Below are positions 17,078-26,880 of a stretch of DNA of 64,000 nt, in pieces. Location: the NCBI GenBank assembly GCA_009917695.1, contig JAACJG010000007.1, forward strand, positions 1 to 64,000. The letters run 5' to 3'. The translations under genes were made by a program, and so were the position numbers. The stretch comes from Candidatus Rifleibacterium amylolyticum (GTDB lineage Bacteria > Muiribacteriota > Ozemobacteria > Ozemobacterales > Ozemobacteraceae). Within the stretch, counting starts at the first letter, position 1. The number at the start of each line of letters is the position of its first letter. A model generated the notes under the pieces. The model saw only the letters and a list, made by a program, of their open reading frames with translations, ran no database searches and had not been told where the DNA came from.

Positions 17078-20064
17078 GCCGTCAGTCATGGTTCAATAAA
17101 TTTTTCTACTGGTCACTGCTCATGCTTTGCTTCGTAGCACTGCCAGGATTTCTCGTTGCTCTGGGTTTCTTTTATACAGCCTCACAGAATCGCCAGAACG
17201 AGCTGCAACAGCACAGCGAAAAGATCAGAGGCTTCTACCAGAATCTTCAGCAGTTCGCCAACAACGAGGCCTTTTTCTGCAATTACCTCAATCTGACATT
17301 CACAGCCGGCATGTTCAAAAATAATGCTGAAAAAAAGCTGACCAAGAGCGAAATACAGAAAGAACTGGAACAAAAACTCGTGCAGACAAAACAGAAGTTT
17401 GGATTCGAATATGTATTGTATGAGCTCGACAAAGGAATCGCCAGTTGCTCTTTTGTCATGGAAAACAAGCATGACTGGCTGCTGACAATGGATCTGATCA
17501 GCAAGTTTTACATCAGCAACAACGCCAGAGTGAGCGAAGAGGCGTTTCTGGCCAGTGGAAGAATACTGGGGCCACAGTTGAACCTGCTGCATCTCGAAAA
17601 AAGCCGCGACCCGGAAGAGCCGCACCTGGTTTATCCCGACAGCTGTTTTAAAAAACCGATGCTCTGGACAGGAGTCATATCAGGCTTTCAGATTCTGTTT
17701 CTGATCAAACCTGAAAGTCTTGATTCAAGCGATGGTCTGTGGAACCAGGCCGAAGAATTCAGCCACAGTTCACAAGCGCTTTACCGATTTTCCATAGCCG
17801 AAAAGAACAGTTTTCGCCACGCGAAAGTCAGCGAAGATCTTCGCAGTCAGCTCGAAATCGCCTATAAACAACATGAAACCGGAAAGATGTCGCAGATCGA
17901 AACCGAAGACCTGATAGTATTTCCAAAATTCATCAACCACCGCACCACCCTGATCGGCTACCTTGAAAAAAGTCATCTTGGCGGCGGCAACCTGACTCTG
18001 CCGGCAACGCTTGCGACTCTGGCTTTTATTATATTTGCACTTGCCTTTGGCAGATATTCACATGGTCTTATTGTCGGCGACAGACCCGACAATCTTTCTC
18101 TGCGCTGGAAACTGCGTTTTCTGTTTTTCTTCGCCAACGGTCTGCCTTTGATCGTCCTGTTTTTCATCGGTAATGACTACCTCGATCAGAAACGTGACAA
18201 CCTGCTGCGCGAAATGCATGGCAAGGGCATACAGTTCGTGCAGGACTTCGACGAAAAAATCGAAATTGAATACGCCAAAGCTCTGGCATCCAAAAAGACC
18301 GCGACAGATGGACTGCTCGACGAACTTGCCACCCAACCGCTGAACAACGAGTTAATCAAGGATTTTGCCGGAAAACTTTCTAAAAATGCTGACTGGAAAG
18401 TTGTGTTGATCGCCAGCCGCAGCAACGTGATCGGGACAGAAGACGGCATAATTGATGACAAACGAGGGATATATCCACCCGGCTACGACCGGAAAAATGA
18501 TCAGGGCCTTAAACAAAGGGAATACACCAGCAAGGTAGGACAATTCTTTCTCGACAAGATAAATGGCTCGAAAATTTCTGACAAGACTGCTACAGAAATC
18601 GAAATGCTCCTCGAATCAGTAACTCAGAAGCCTATGGTGAATTTCATTTTTGATATGCTGCGAAATCGTGGCAACTTTATCGACTGGGGCTTCGGCCGCA
18701 ATATACATCCATCTATTCTTGACACCTTCAGCCTCAAGAATTCAGGCACAGCTGACTACTTCTTTATCGCAACAATTCGTCGACTGACTTTTCAATTCGA
18801 TTTTCTCAAAAATTATATTCCTCAGGCGAATCGCAACAAGCTTGGCCTGCGCATAATCGCCGTGCACAGCAACCGCTTTTCGGTTCCAAACGAAGCTTAC
18901 CAGGACCATAACATCAGACAGTTCGCCGGCACTCTCACCACCTATCCAGGCGACGAAATCAAGTTTCTGACCTTTGACGGCGTTGAATATCTGGCCATGG
19001 GGTTTGAAGGCAAATTCATCAAAGAATACAAGCTGATCGGCCTGTATCCGCTTGAAAACATCGACAAAGTCATCGGCCATCAGAAAACGCAGCTGATAAC
19101 ATTCGCTCTGCTCAGCCTGCTGATGACTCTGGTTCTTTCGCAGGTTCTCAGCCAGAGTTTTCTGGTGCCGTTGCAGCTCTTGACAACCGGCGCCAAAGCT
19201 ATTGAAAGCAAGAATTTCAAACATCGTCTGCCCGACCTTGGCCGTGACGAATTCGGTTCGATGGGCGGCATATTCAACCATGTCATGATCGACCTCGAAG
19301 AGCTCTCGGTTGCCGGCGCCATTCAGGAACAGCTCCTGCCACAGCAGCAGATCGAAACCGGCTGTTTCAGTCTTTATGGCCGCAGCATTGCGATGGGCGA
19401 ACTTGGCGGCGATTATTTTGACCACATACAGGTAGCCGATGACCGGTTCAGCGTTCTGCTTGGCGATGTTGCCGGACACGGCGTCGGTGCAGCTCTGATC
19501 ATGGCCATGGCCAAAGCCGGGATCATTCAGTCTGACGAACTGCTCGATAAGCCTCTGGCTCTGATAGAACGTCTGCACAGCCTTATCTATGCGTCCAAGA
19601 CCAAAAAGCAGAAGAAAGTCATGACCTTTCAGTATCTTTGCGTCAACTCGCAGACAGGCTGTGGCATATATGCAAACGCCGGCGCCTGCTCACCGATGAT
19701 AATTCGCCGAGAACGCAATGAAGTCGAAGAACTTACCCTGGCCGGAGCCGCGCTTGGAGCGTTTAAGAAGGCTAATTATTCTGAAATCGAAATTGTGTTC
19801 GAGCCCGGAGATGCAATTGTGTTTTATACCGACGGTATCGTTGAAGCTCGCAACAGCAGCGGCGAAGAAATGGGCTACGACAATCTGAAAAAGCTTCTTG
19901 CCGCCAGCTGGAACGAAGACGCTGAAATTTTCTACAACAACATTTATCAGGGCTATATGGATCACCTCAAAGGCGAAGGGGCACAAGACGACCTCACCAT
20001 GGTCATACTGGTCTTTACCGGAAAGCAACAGCAAAAGCCAGAGTCTGAGCATGAAACAGCTTGA
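17074..20064 (+). CDS. Receptor phosphatase B2, partner of A2
   Basis: Type B member of 996 residues, starting at the ATGA overlap with A2. TMs lie near 9-32, 308-328, 348-368 and 674-693. The first sensor region includes the LGPQLNLLHL signature. The second has WGFGRN, a motif shared in variant form by all B members and absent from A members. The PP2C domain has GGDYFDH, GDVAGHGVGAAL, TDGIVEARN and AQDDLT; the NAGH His is Ala (A871). Its last 14 bases overlap the start of A3, so pairs 2 and 3 are also physically linked. Confidence 0.9.
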   Translation: MSRQSWFNKFFYWSLLMLCFVALPGFLVALGFFYTASQNRQNELQQHSEKIRGFYQNLQQFANNEAFFCNYLNLTFTAGMFKNNAEKKLTKSEIQKELEQKLVQTKQKFGFEYVLYELDKGIASCSFVMENKHDWLLTMDLISKFYISNNARVSEEAFLASGRILGPQLNLLHLEKSRDPEEPHLVYPDSCFKKPMLWTGVISGFQILFLIKPESLDSSDGLWNQAEEFSHSSQALYRFSIAEKNSFRHAKVSEDLRSQLEIAYKQHETGKMSQIETEDLIVFPKFINHRTTLIGYLEKSHLGGGNLTLPATLATLAFIIFALAFGRYSHGLIVGDRPDNLSLRWKLRFLFFFANGLPLIVLFFIGNDYLDQKRDNLLREMHGKGIQFVQDFDEKIEIEYAKALASKKTATDGLLDELATQPLNNELIKDFAGKLSKNADWKVVLIASRSNVIGTEDGIIDDKRGIYPPGYDRKNDQGLKQREYTSKVGQFFLDKINGSKISDKTATEIEMLLESVTQKPMVNFIFDMLRNRGNFIDWGFGRNIHPSILDTFSLKNSGTADYFFIATIRRLTFQFDFLKNYIPQANRNKLGLRIIAVHSNRFSVPNEAYQDHNIRQFAGTLTTYPGDEIKFLTFDGVEYLAMGFEGKFIKEYKLIGLYPLENIDKVIGHQKTQLITFALLSLLMTLVLSQVLSQSFLVPLQLLTTGAKAIESKNFKHRLPDLGRDEFGSMGGIFNHVMIDLEELSVAGAIQEQLLPQQQIETGCFSLYGRSIAMGELGGDYFDHIQVADDRFSVLLGDVAGHGVGAALIMAMAKAGIIQSDELLDKPLALIERLHSLIYASKTKKQKKVMTFQYLCVNSQTGCGIYANAGACSPMIIRRERNEVEELTLAGAALGAFKKANYSEIEIVFEPGDAIVFYTDGIVEARNSSGEEMGYDNLKKLLAASWNEDAEIFYNNIYQGYMDHLKGEGAQDDLTMVILVFTGKQQQKPESEHETA

Positions 20065-22975
20065 TCATAGTGGCGGAGTCAGCAAAATTCCGACCCGGCT
20101 GATTTATATTTTCTGCTTTCTGATCTTTCCGTTATACATAATTTATTCGGGACTCGATCACCTGCATCTGGTTAAAACCGGTGTTATCAGACAAAACAGT
20201 CTCAACACCATGCGCAGAAACCTTGAACAGATCGAACAATACAGCAGTCGTTCGCAGTATCTCCATCTGCTCCTCAAAAAGATTTTTGACGACACCCAGG
20301 CAGCGGCAAATCCTCAAGAACATCTGCGCCATAATATCGAGAATCTCAAACAACGCTATCCCGGAGATTTTGAATTCATTGTCTGGAATGCCGACGGCCA
20401 GGTTATTCAGGCGCTGACCGACCGCAAAGGGTTCAACTACATACTGACCAGGCTTTATGCAGTGCTGGCAGAAGTGGCTGTCAGCATGACCAACGACCGA
20501 CAGACCAATATCAAAGAACTGTCTTTGGTACAGGATAATCTGGCACTTATCAGAAGGTATCTGGGCAAAATTTTTCTGCCCGAACATCTCAACCTACCTT
20601 ATCTTGCCGGAAAAAAGGCCGGGCCAGTGTTGACCGACTTCGGCAGCAGCTTCAATTCTGTCTGGTATCAGATCGGCGAAAAAATCAGTTTTTTATGCTT
20701 TATCAGCGACAGAATGCTGAAACAACATAACGGACTGATGCGCATAATCGAAGTCTTGAACCGACAGAATCCTGATTTTATCAATGGCTACACACTGAGT
20801 CCAGATATTGCCAGTCCGGTTACGCCACTGCCAAACCAGTATCTGCCAGACCTGTCGCGCGCTCTGGCCGAGTTCGAGAATCTTTCTGACCAGGTTTTCG
20901 AAAACGACCGCCTGCTGATCGTAATCGATGTAGCCCAACCCGGAGTCAGAAGTTTTTCGATGGTCGAAAAAAAGCCATCGGTCTGGTCACGGCAAATTCT
21001 TGTAGAGCAGCGTTTTACGGTGATTGCCACATTGCTGGTTATCTTTCATATTCTTCTCTATTTCCATCTCACTTATCGCGTTTCTTTCATTTCGATCAGA
21101 TGGAAACTCACCGGATTATTCATACTGGCCAACCTGGCGCCACTATCGATACTGGCATTCATCGCGCAGGATTATCTCAGCAACATGAGGGTCTCGCTGC
21201 GCAATGAGCTTCAGGCCGATCTCCTGAGACAGATACGCGGTTTTGACATGCGCTATTCTCAGATAAAAACTGATATTGCCGGCAAACTCAATGATTATTT
21301 CGCAAAAATAAATCAACTGCCGGAATCAGAAAAATTCTCAGCCAGTAAAATCGAAGAAATCAAAGATTTTATCAGGCCATTCAAGGCAGTCGAAGCCTAT
21401 CTCATCGACACCCGTGGCGATCTGACTTTCAAGGAACACAGAGTAACGAAAGACGGCAGAAAGAGTGCGAGTTTTATCGCGCAACTGGGCGAAGCGATTC
21501 TAAAATTCAACAATGGCATACTGATCAGCCGCAGCAAATCCGATATTTTCAGCGCGTTGCTTTCGCCTGACAACGCCGAATTCATCAGAGATTCATATCG
21601 CCTCGCCGGTCGCATCACCACGGTAAATCTTGGTAATCTCAGTAAAATCAGTTACTGGTACATTTTTGGCGACCGCAGAAACTACCGTAACACGCACATT
21701 CTCATGATCATCTGGGACAACGACCGTTTTCAGGAGCACTATATCGAACAGTATTTTGCCAGTGCCCAAAAGAACCCGCTAAATGCTCAGTTTATCGCAC
21801 AAAGAACCGATGCTGGAAGAAGCTGGCCAGAGAGGAACACCATTCCACCGGCAATCAATAAAGAATTCGTCAGAGCTTCAGGCTTTCGCGACAGTCATTC
21901 GGGAAGTTTCAACCATGCAGGAGAGACAAAAATTTTTGCATGCGCCCGTGGCCGCAATCTTGACCACATGATGCTGGCTTTTGTCTGCCCACAAGCCACG
22001 ATCGAAAAACGTGTCGATCGAATACGCCTCGGAATGGTGGCAGGAGCCCTGGTCAGTCTGCTTCTGACAATTGTTATCGGGCAGGCTCTGTCTACGCAGT
22101 TTCTTAAACCAATACATCTGCTGGGTGAAGGAACCATGGCTATCGGAGCCCGCCGCTTCAGCCATCGTATTCCGGCTGGCGACGAAGACGAATTCGGGCA
22201 CCTCGGCAGTGTTTTTAACCGGGTTATCGAAGGCCTCGGCGAGCTGGAAGTAGCGCGTATCGTTCAGGAAAATCTCCTGCCCGGCAATCATTTTAAAGCC
22301 GGGCCATTCACACTCTACGGAAAAAGTGTAGTCATGACGACTCTCGGAGGCGACTACTATGACTGCTTCGCAATCGATGCCGAGAACTGGGGCGTGGTCA
22401 TTGGTGACGTTGCCGGTCATGGCGTATCAGCCGGGCTGATGATGGCCATGGCCAAGGCCGGAGTTCTTATGGCTTCTGATGAAGAAAAGAGAGACCCGGC
22501 GGCCATGGTAAAGCGCCTGCATCAGATCTTTTTTGCTATCAAGAACGAAAAACTCAAGCGAATGATGACCCTGCAATATTTTGTCTTCAATCTGAATACT
22601 GGTGTTTTCAGATTTGCCAATGCCGGGCACTGTTTTCCGGTGGTTGTCAAGCCGAAGACAGCTACAGCTGAATACATAGAGCACGTTGCCACCCCTCTGG
22701 GAATCGGAAGAAAGCCCAAGCATCTCAACTACGAATTTGTCATCGACAAAGGCGAATCACTGGTGCTTTATACCGACGGCATCGCCGAAGCCAGCAATGC
22801 CGAAGGCGAGGGCTTTGGCTACGAAAGATTGCGGGATCTTCTCGTTACCGCATACGACGCTGATCCAGAAGTTTACTACCGTCATATCTATGAAGCCTAC
22901 ACTCAGTGGATAGTTTCAGCTGACGATGACCTGACACTGATAGTGATCAACCGACAACATGAACATGAAACCTGA
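20051..22975 (+). CDS. Receptor phosphatase A3
   Basis: Type A member of 974 residues. The ATG at 20051 is chosen because it gives the same N-terminal layout as its paralogues (short tail, then TM1 near 18-36). A longer in-frame reading from 19898 lies inside B2 and lacks any family similarity. TM2, TM3 and TM4 lie near 322-340, 352-372 and 661-680. LGKIFLPEHLNLP marks the first sensor region. The phosphatase has GGDYYDCF, GDVAGHGVSAGL, TDGIAEASN, DDDLT and NAGHC (H860). A ribosome binding site is not obvious inside the B2 end, which suggests reinitiation. Confidence 0.88.
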   Translation: MKQLDHSGGVSKIPTRLIYIFCFLIFPLYIIYSGLDHLHLVKTGVIRQNSLNTMRRNLEQIEQYSSRSQYLHLLLKKIFDDTQAAANPQEHLRHNIENLKQRYPGDFEFIVWNADGQVIQALTDRKGFNYILTRLYAVLAEVAVSMTNDRQTNIKELSLVQDNLALIRRYLGKIFLPEHLNLPYLAGKKAGPVLTDFGSSFNSVWYQIGEKISFLCFISDRMLKQHNGLMRIIEVLNRQNPDFINGYTLSPDIASPVTPLPNQYLPDLSRALAEFENLSDQVFENDRLLIVIDVAQPGVRSFSMVEKKPSVWSRQILVEQRFTVIATLLVIFHILLYFHLTYRVSFISIRWKLTGLFILANLAPLSILAFIAQDYLSNMRVSLRNELQADLLRQIRGFDMRYSQIKTDIAGKLNDYFAKINQLPESEKFSASKIEEIKDFIRPFKAVEAYLIDTRGDLTFKEHRVTKDGRKSASFIAQLGEAILKFNNGILISRSKSDIFSALLSPDNAEFIRDSYRLAGRITTVNLGNLSKISYWYIFGDRRNYRNTHILMIIWDNDRFQEHYIEQYFASAQKNPLNAQFIAQRTDAGRSWPERNTIPPAINKEFVRASGFRDSHSGSFNHAGETKIFACARGRNLDHMMLAFVCPQATIEKRVDRIRLGMVAGALVSLLLTIVIGQALSTQFLKPIHLLGEGTMAIGARRFSHRIPAGDEDEFGHLGSVFNRVIEGLGELEVARIVQENLLPGNHFKAGPFTLYGKSVVMTTLGGDYYDCFAIDAENWGVVIGDVAGHGVSAGLMMAMAKAGVLMASDEEKRDPAAMVKRLHQIFFAIKNEKLKRMMTLQYFVFNLNTGVFRFANAGHCFPVVVKPKTATAEYIEHVATPLGIGRKPKHLNYEFVIDKGESLVLYTDGIAEASNAEGEGFGYERLRDLLVTAYDADPEVYYRHIYEAYTQWIVSADDDLTLIVINRQHEHET

Positions 22976-25964
22976 AAACAACAGCCTGACTTCGCGCACC
23001 GGCCGGCTTCTGCGCTGGCTGCTGGCCGCTCTTTGTCTGACCGGTGTCCCGGCGGCACTGGTATTTTTTGCGGTTCACCGCTTTTACACGGTCAGTGAAG
23101 ATGAATTGAAACTTGCCGTTAAAGCACAATTGCAACGCGCCGCCAACGAAGCCGCCGAAACCGTGGATCAGGAAGTTTTCTGGAGTCGCCTTTTTTTCGA
23201 ACAATTCAGCACTTTTGAACGCGAAAAGACTCAGGCAGACAGCATACTGGCATGGCTGAAAAGCGTTCAGAGTCAGTTTCCCGGCTCATTTGAATTCATC
23301 GCCTGGTCGCGCGACGGCAGGGAACTGGCTAAAACTTTCACCGACCGCTACAGCACAGATGACTGGCGGCACGTCTTCTGGTATTTCAGCGCTCTGCCAG
23401 GCTTTCAGGTTGGCTACGAACGACACGAACACGATGTTGCCAGGGTGCGCGACATTCTCGGGCCACAGCTGATTCATGCGATGATGGCCGGTCAGAATGA
23501 CCCAGAGCGCTATTCACTGGCCTGGCTCGACAGCTCTTTCGAACGGCCGCCGATAACCAGGTATTTCATTTCGACAATAGCTGTAGTCATACGCTACGAC
23601 CTTGAAAAGCTCAGGCAGATGACAGGCCTGACACATACTCTACAGAAATTTGCTGACAGCAGCCGGTTGCATCTGGGAATTGTCAGTGTCGAACAGCAAC
23701 GACCGCAAATTCTCTGGAAAAGCGGCGAGATCAAAGGAGAGCTGCTGGATTTCCAGACTTTTGCGAAATGCGAGAACGAATCGCGCAACTTTCTCGAACT
23801 GCCACAGCATTACCTCGGCTATATCTTTCTCGCCCCCGGCAAACGAATTTTTGCGCTGGCGGCAAAGAAATACGACAGCCCGGCTATTTTCTGGCGCTCA
23901 CTGCTGGCGGCAGCATGCTATCTGACATTGATGCTGCCGTTTCTGGTCTACACCTGGAACACCATGGTTGCCGGGCGGCCGGGCCGGGCCAGAATAAAAA
24001 CCAGGCTTGCTTTTCTGTTTTTCTTCGCCTGCGGCATTCCGCTGCTGGCAATGATCGTGGTCTCGCACGAACACAACCTGCAGATGCGTCGCACCATGAT
24101 TGCCGAAGCCCATCAGAGCGCAACCGACATGATCCTCAGCTTCGACCGGCGTTTTCTCTCATTTCTTGACAACGATGCAGTATCGCTCGACCGCCTGCTC
24201 GACCAATGGGCCGACGGAATCAAGAAAAGCGGCGGGGTTAATGATAAAATCGCAATACAGATAAATCAGTTGCTCGCATCCTTTACTGTCAGCAATTACT
24301 ATGTTGTCGCCAGCGACAGCAAACAGGTGATCGACCGGGGCGAGGTTTTCGTGCTCAAGGGCAACCTCGATTCAGCCAGCATCGATCGCGAAAAAAGCAA
24401 GATAAAACGTGAAATCACTACAGTTGTCGAGAGCGACATCATAACCGCCAATCTGGTTGGCAAAAAGGTCATGAGCGATCTGAACCGCGTCGAAATCTCA
24501 GGCCCGATCCTCAGTAAACTAGAAATCATCGCCGAATCACTGCTGCAGCAGACCATGCTGGAAATGACCAACACCGTCATCGGCAACCTTGGCTCGATCA
24601 ACCACTGGGGCTTTGGCCGCCTCAACGATCTGTCGCTGATGAAACTGCTCTCGGTCAATAGACCGGGCATCGTCGATTACGCTGTAATGATATTCTGGCG
24701 CCCGATATTCTCACAAACGCGATTTATCAACAAGGCAGTCCCTCTTGTCAACCGCAACCCACATGGCTACAGGCTGATTGTTCGCAACCGCTTCAGCGAC
24801 TCTTATCTGCCGGAAATTGACAATCAGGCTGCAGATCTGCGCAAGTTCGCCAGCCGTCTCGGTGCCCGCCCGACAGAAGAAATCGAACAGATCAGCTTCG
24901 CCGGAGAAGATTATATTGCAGTGGGCTTCAATGGCAGTAATGTCAGACTCTTTCAGGTTATGGCGCTCTACCCGCTGCGTAATATTGACCGGGTCATCGA
25001 CCAGCAGCAGACCCAGCTGCTTCTCTTTGTTCTGTTCTGTATCATTCTGGCGGCAAGTCTCGCGCAGATCCTCGCCAAAAGTTTCATTGAGCCTCTGCAC
25101 GCATTACGCAGCGGCGCACTCGCCATCGAAAACCGCGAATTCAGCCATCGTATTCGCGGCGTCGGCAAAGACGAATTTGGCGAAATCGCCGGTATATTCA
25201 ATGAAATAATGGTCGGCTTCAGCGAACTCGAAGTTGCCAGAATCGTTCAGGACAGCCTTTTTCCGCCACCAGGCTTTGCGCACGGCAATTTTGTCACCTT
25301 TGGAAAAAGCATCAGCATGAGCGAGCTGGGTGGCGATTACTTCGACTTTTTTGCCATCGATGAGCAAAATTTTGCCGTTCTGGCCGGCGACGTAGCCGGA
25401 CACGGAGTTGGAGCGGCTCTGATCATGGCCATGGCCAAAGCCGGAATTCTCAGTTCGACACACCTGCTGGACAGACCGGCAGAACTGATGATGGCGCTGC
25501 ATCGCATGATTATGGCCTCAAAGGGCAGCAACCAGAAAAGAATCATGACTTTCCAGTATCTCTATCTCGACTCACAAAGCGGTCGCGGCCTGTATTCAAA
25601 TGCCGGCGGCTGCTCACCGGTCATGATCAGAGCCACAGACAGATCAGTCAACGAAGTTACCCTGACCGGGCCGGCACTAGGAGCTTTTACCCGGGCAAAA
25701 TACAATGAGTGCCCTGTTGAATTCGGCGACGGCGATGCAATCGTCTTTTACACCGACGGCATCATCGAAGCACGTTCTCCCGCCGGCGGCGAAATCGGTT
25801 ACGATGGCTTCAAAAAAATACTTCAGGCCAGCTACGACACAGACCCGCAGATTTTCTATCAGAACATTTACAGCGCCTATATCAGCCACATCGGCGGCAC
25901 CGATGCCCAGGACGATCTGACCCTCATCGTCACCATCCGCCATTCCGCCGAGAGCCCGGTATAA
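22959..25964 (+). CDS. Receptor phosphatase B3, partner of A3
   Basis: Type B member of 1001 residues, closing the six-gene run. The ATG at 22959 overlaps A3 by 17 bases; a second in-frame ATG at 22965 is equally possible. TMs lie near 17-39, 311-332, 350-370 and 686-706. LGPQLIHAM marks the first sensor region and WGFGRL the second. The phosphatase carries GGDYFDFF, GDVAGHGVGAAL, TDGIIEARS and AQDDLT, with Gly at the NAGH His position (G884). No clear terminator follows. A 24-base copy of the gene's 3' end recurs at 26109-26132. Confidence 0.9.
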   Translation: MNMKPENNSLTSRTGRLLRWLLAALCLTGVPAALVFFAVHRFYTVSEDELKLAVKAQLQRAANEAAETVDQEVFWSRLFFEQFSTFEREKTQADSILAWLKSVQSQFPGSFEFIAWSRDGRELAKTFTDRYSTDDWRHVFWYFSALPGFQVGYERHEHDVARVRDILGPQLIHAMMAGQNDPERYSLAWLDSSFERPPITRYFISTIAVVIRYDLEKLRQMTGLTHTLQKFADSSRLHLGIVSVEQQRPQILWKSGEIKGELLDFQTFAKCENESRNFLELPQHYLGYIFLAPGKRIFALAAKKYDSPAIFWRSLLAAACYLTLMLPFLVYTWNTMVAGRPGRARIKTRLAFLFFFACGIPLLAMIVVSHEHNLQMRRTMIAEAHQSATDMILSFDRRFLSFLDNDAVSLDRLLDQWADGIKKSGGVNDKIAIQINQLLASFTVSNYYVVASDSKQVIDRGEVFVLKGNLDSASIDREKSKIKREITTVVESDIITANLVGKKVMSDLNRVEISGPILSKLEIIAESLLQQTMLEMTNTVIGNLGSINHWGFGRLNDLSLMKLLSVNRPGIVDYAVMIFWRPIFSQTRFINKAVPLVNRNPHGYRLIVRNRFSDSYLPEIDNQAADLRKFASRLGARPTEEIEQISFAGEDYIAVGFNGSNVRLFQVMALYPLRNIDRVIDQQQTQLLLFVLFCIILAASLAQILAKSFIEPLHALRSGALAIENREFSHRIRGVGKDEFGEIAGIFNEIMVGFSELEVARIVQDSLFPPPGFAHGNFVTFGKSISMSELGGDYFDFFAIDEQNFAVLAGDVAGHGVGAALIMAMAKAGILSSTHLLDRPAELMMALHRMIMASKGSNQKRIMTFQYLYLDSQSGRGLYSNAGGCSPVMIRATDRSVNEVTLTGPALGAFTRAKYNECPVEFGDGDAIVFYTDGIIEARSPAGGEIGYDGFKKILQASYDTDPQIFYQNIYSAYISHIGGTDAQDDLTLIVTIRHSAESPV

Positions 25965-26132
25965 GTGCATTCTCAGCTTGCTTGTTAAAAAAGCTGACAA
26001 GGGCGCAGGCGGGTTTCTCAGGCGCGGAAACTTCGAACCAGGCACTTTTGACGCAGAGCCATAGCTATTCAACAAAACTCTCGGCTGGTGAGAGTTGTAG
26101 CGAATGAGATTCCGCCGAGAGCCCGGCATAAG
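25942..26132. repeat. Duplicated 24-base 3' end of B3 and nearby inverted repeat
   Basis: The last coding bases and stop of B3 (25942-25965) recur with one mismatch at 26109-26132. Inverted octamers CTCTCGGC/GCCGAGAG (26078-26085, 26114-26121) overlap the second copy and could form a hairpin. No gene lies in the region between B3 and lexA. Confidence 0.6.
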
Positions 26133-26168
26133 CAAAATAATCAGCCACGCTTCTTGAGTCTTTCGTTG

Positions 26169-26213
26169 TTCGCATTTTTTTCGCTTGACATTCGCCTTTT
26201 ATTCGCCTATGAT
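26169..26213 (+). promoter_or_regulatory. lexA promoter with four TTCGC repeats at 11-bp spacing (candidate SOS operator)
   Basis: A near-consensus sigma-70 promoter is present: TTGACA (26185-26190), 17-base spacer, TATGAT (26208-26213). TTCGC occurs at 26169, 26180, 26191 and 26202, exactly 11 bp apart, covering the region upstream of -35 through the spacer. Written as tetramers this is GTTC-N7-TTTC-N7-ATTC-N7-ATTC, reminiscent of the GTTC-N7-GTTC LexA box of Alphaproteobacteria. LexA autoregulation through this array is inferred. Confidence 0.7.
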
Positions 26214-26246
26214 TAAGTTAACAGGAAATCCGAATGGAGGCCGATT

Positions 26247-26870
26247 ATGACACCAGATCCACTAACGCCAAAACAGCGCAGCGTTCTTGATTTTGTTCGC
26301 CGTTTTTTTGCCGAATGGGGTTACGCCCCCACTATCGCTGAGATCTGCGACGGCCTCGGTCTGGCATCAACCGCCACTGTCCACAAACATCTCAAGATTC
26401 TCGTCGACAAGGGACACATCGACACCCTGCCGCGGCGGTCACGTGGCCTGTCGGTAAAACCACAAACGGTGAGTGTCAGCAGCAGTGTCGAAGTGCCGAT
26501 GCTCGGCCGGGTTACCGCCGGGCAGCCGATTCAGATCAACGAGATTCCCGAAACTGTCAATCTGCCCGAATCGATGATTGGCAAAGGCGAAACCTTCGTT
26601 CTCGAGGTACGCGGCGAATCGATGATCGATGAGGCAATCAAGGACGGTGATCTGGTTATAGTCGAGAAGCGCAATACTGCCAACAACGGCGACATGGTCA
26701 TCGCCTGCATCGAAAACGAAGAAGTGACTCTCAAACGCATTTATCGTGAGGGCAACCGGGTTCGCCTGCAACCTTCCAACCCGGCCATGCCACCGATAAT
26801 CATCGAAAACCGCGACGTAACCATCAAGGGCATAGTAATTGGAGTACTGCGCAAATATCGCCGTCACTGA
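26247..26870 (+). CDS. lexA: LexA repressor
   Basis: The 207-residue protein has an N-terminal winged helix-turn-helix (PTIAEICDGLGLASTATVHKHL) and a C-terminal S24 peptidase domain. The Ala-Gly self-cleavage site (A91-G92), catalytic Ser (GESM, S125) and Lys (LKRIY, K163) are all visible. LexA represses SOS genes and is inactivated by RecA-stimulated autocleavage. It is the first gene of an operon with dinB. The promoter and candidate operator just upstream support autoregulation. Length and motifs are standard. Confidence 0.97.
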   Translation: MTPDPLTPKQRSVLDFVRRFFAEWGYAPTIAEICDGLGLASTATVHKHLKILVDKGHIDTLPRRSRGLSVKPQTVSVSSSVEVPMLGRVTAGQPIQINEIPETVNLPESMIGKGETFVLEVRGESMIDEAIKDGDLVIVEKRNTANNGDMVIACIENEEVTLKRIYREGNRVRLQPSNPAMPPIIIENRDVTIKGIVIGVLRKYRRH

Positions 26871-26880
26871 GGTTAAAGCC

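Noticed and set aside
19898-20050. N-terminal extension of A3
   Set aside because: It lies inside B2 in another frame and has no similarity to the N-termini of its paralogues.
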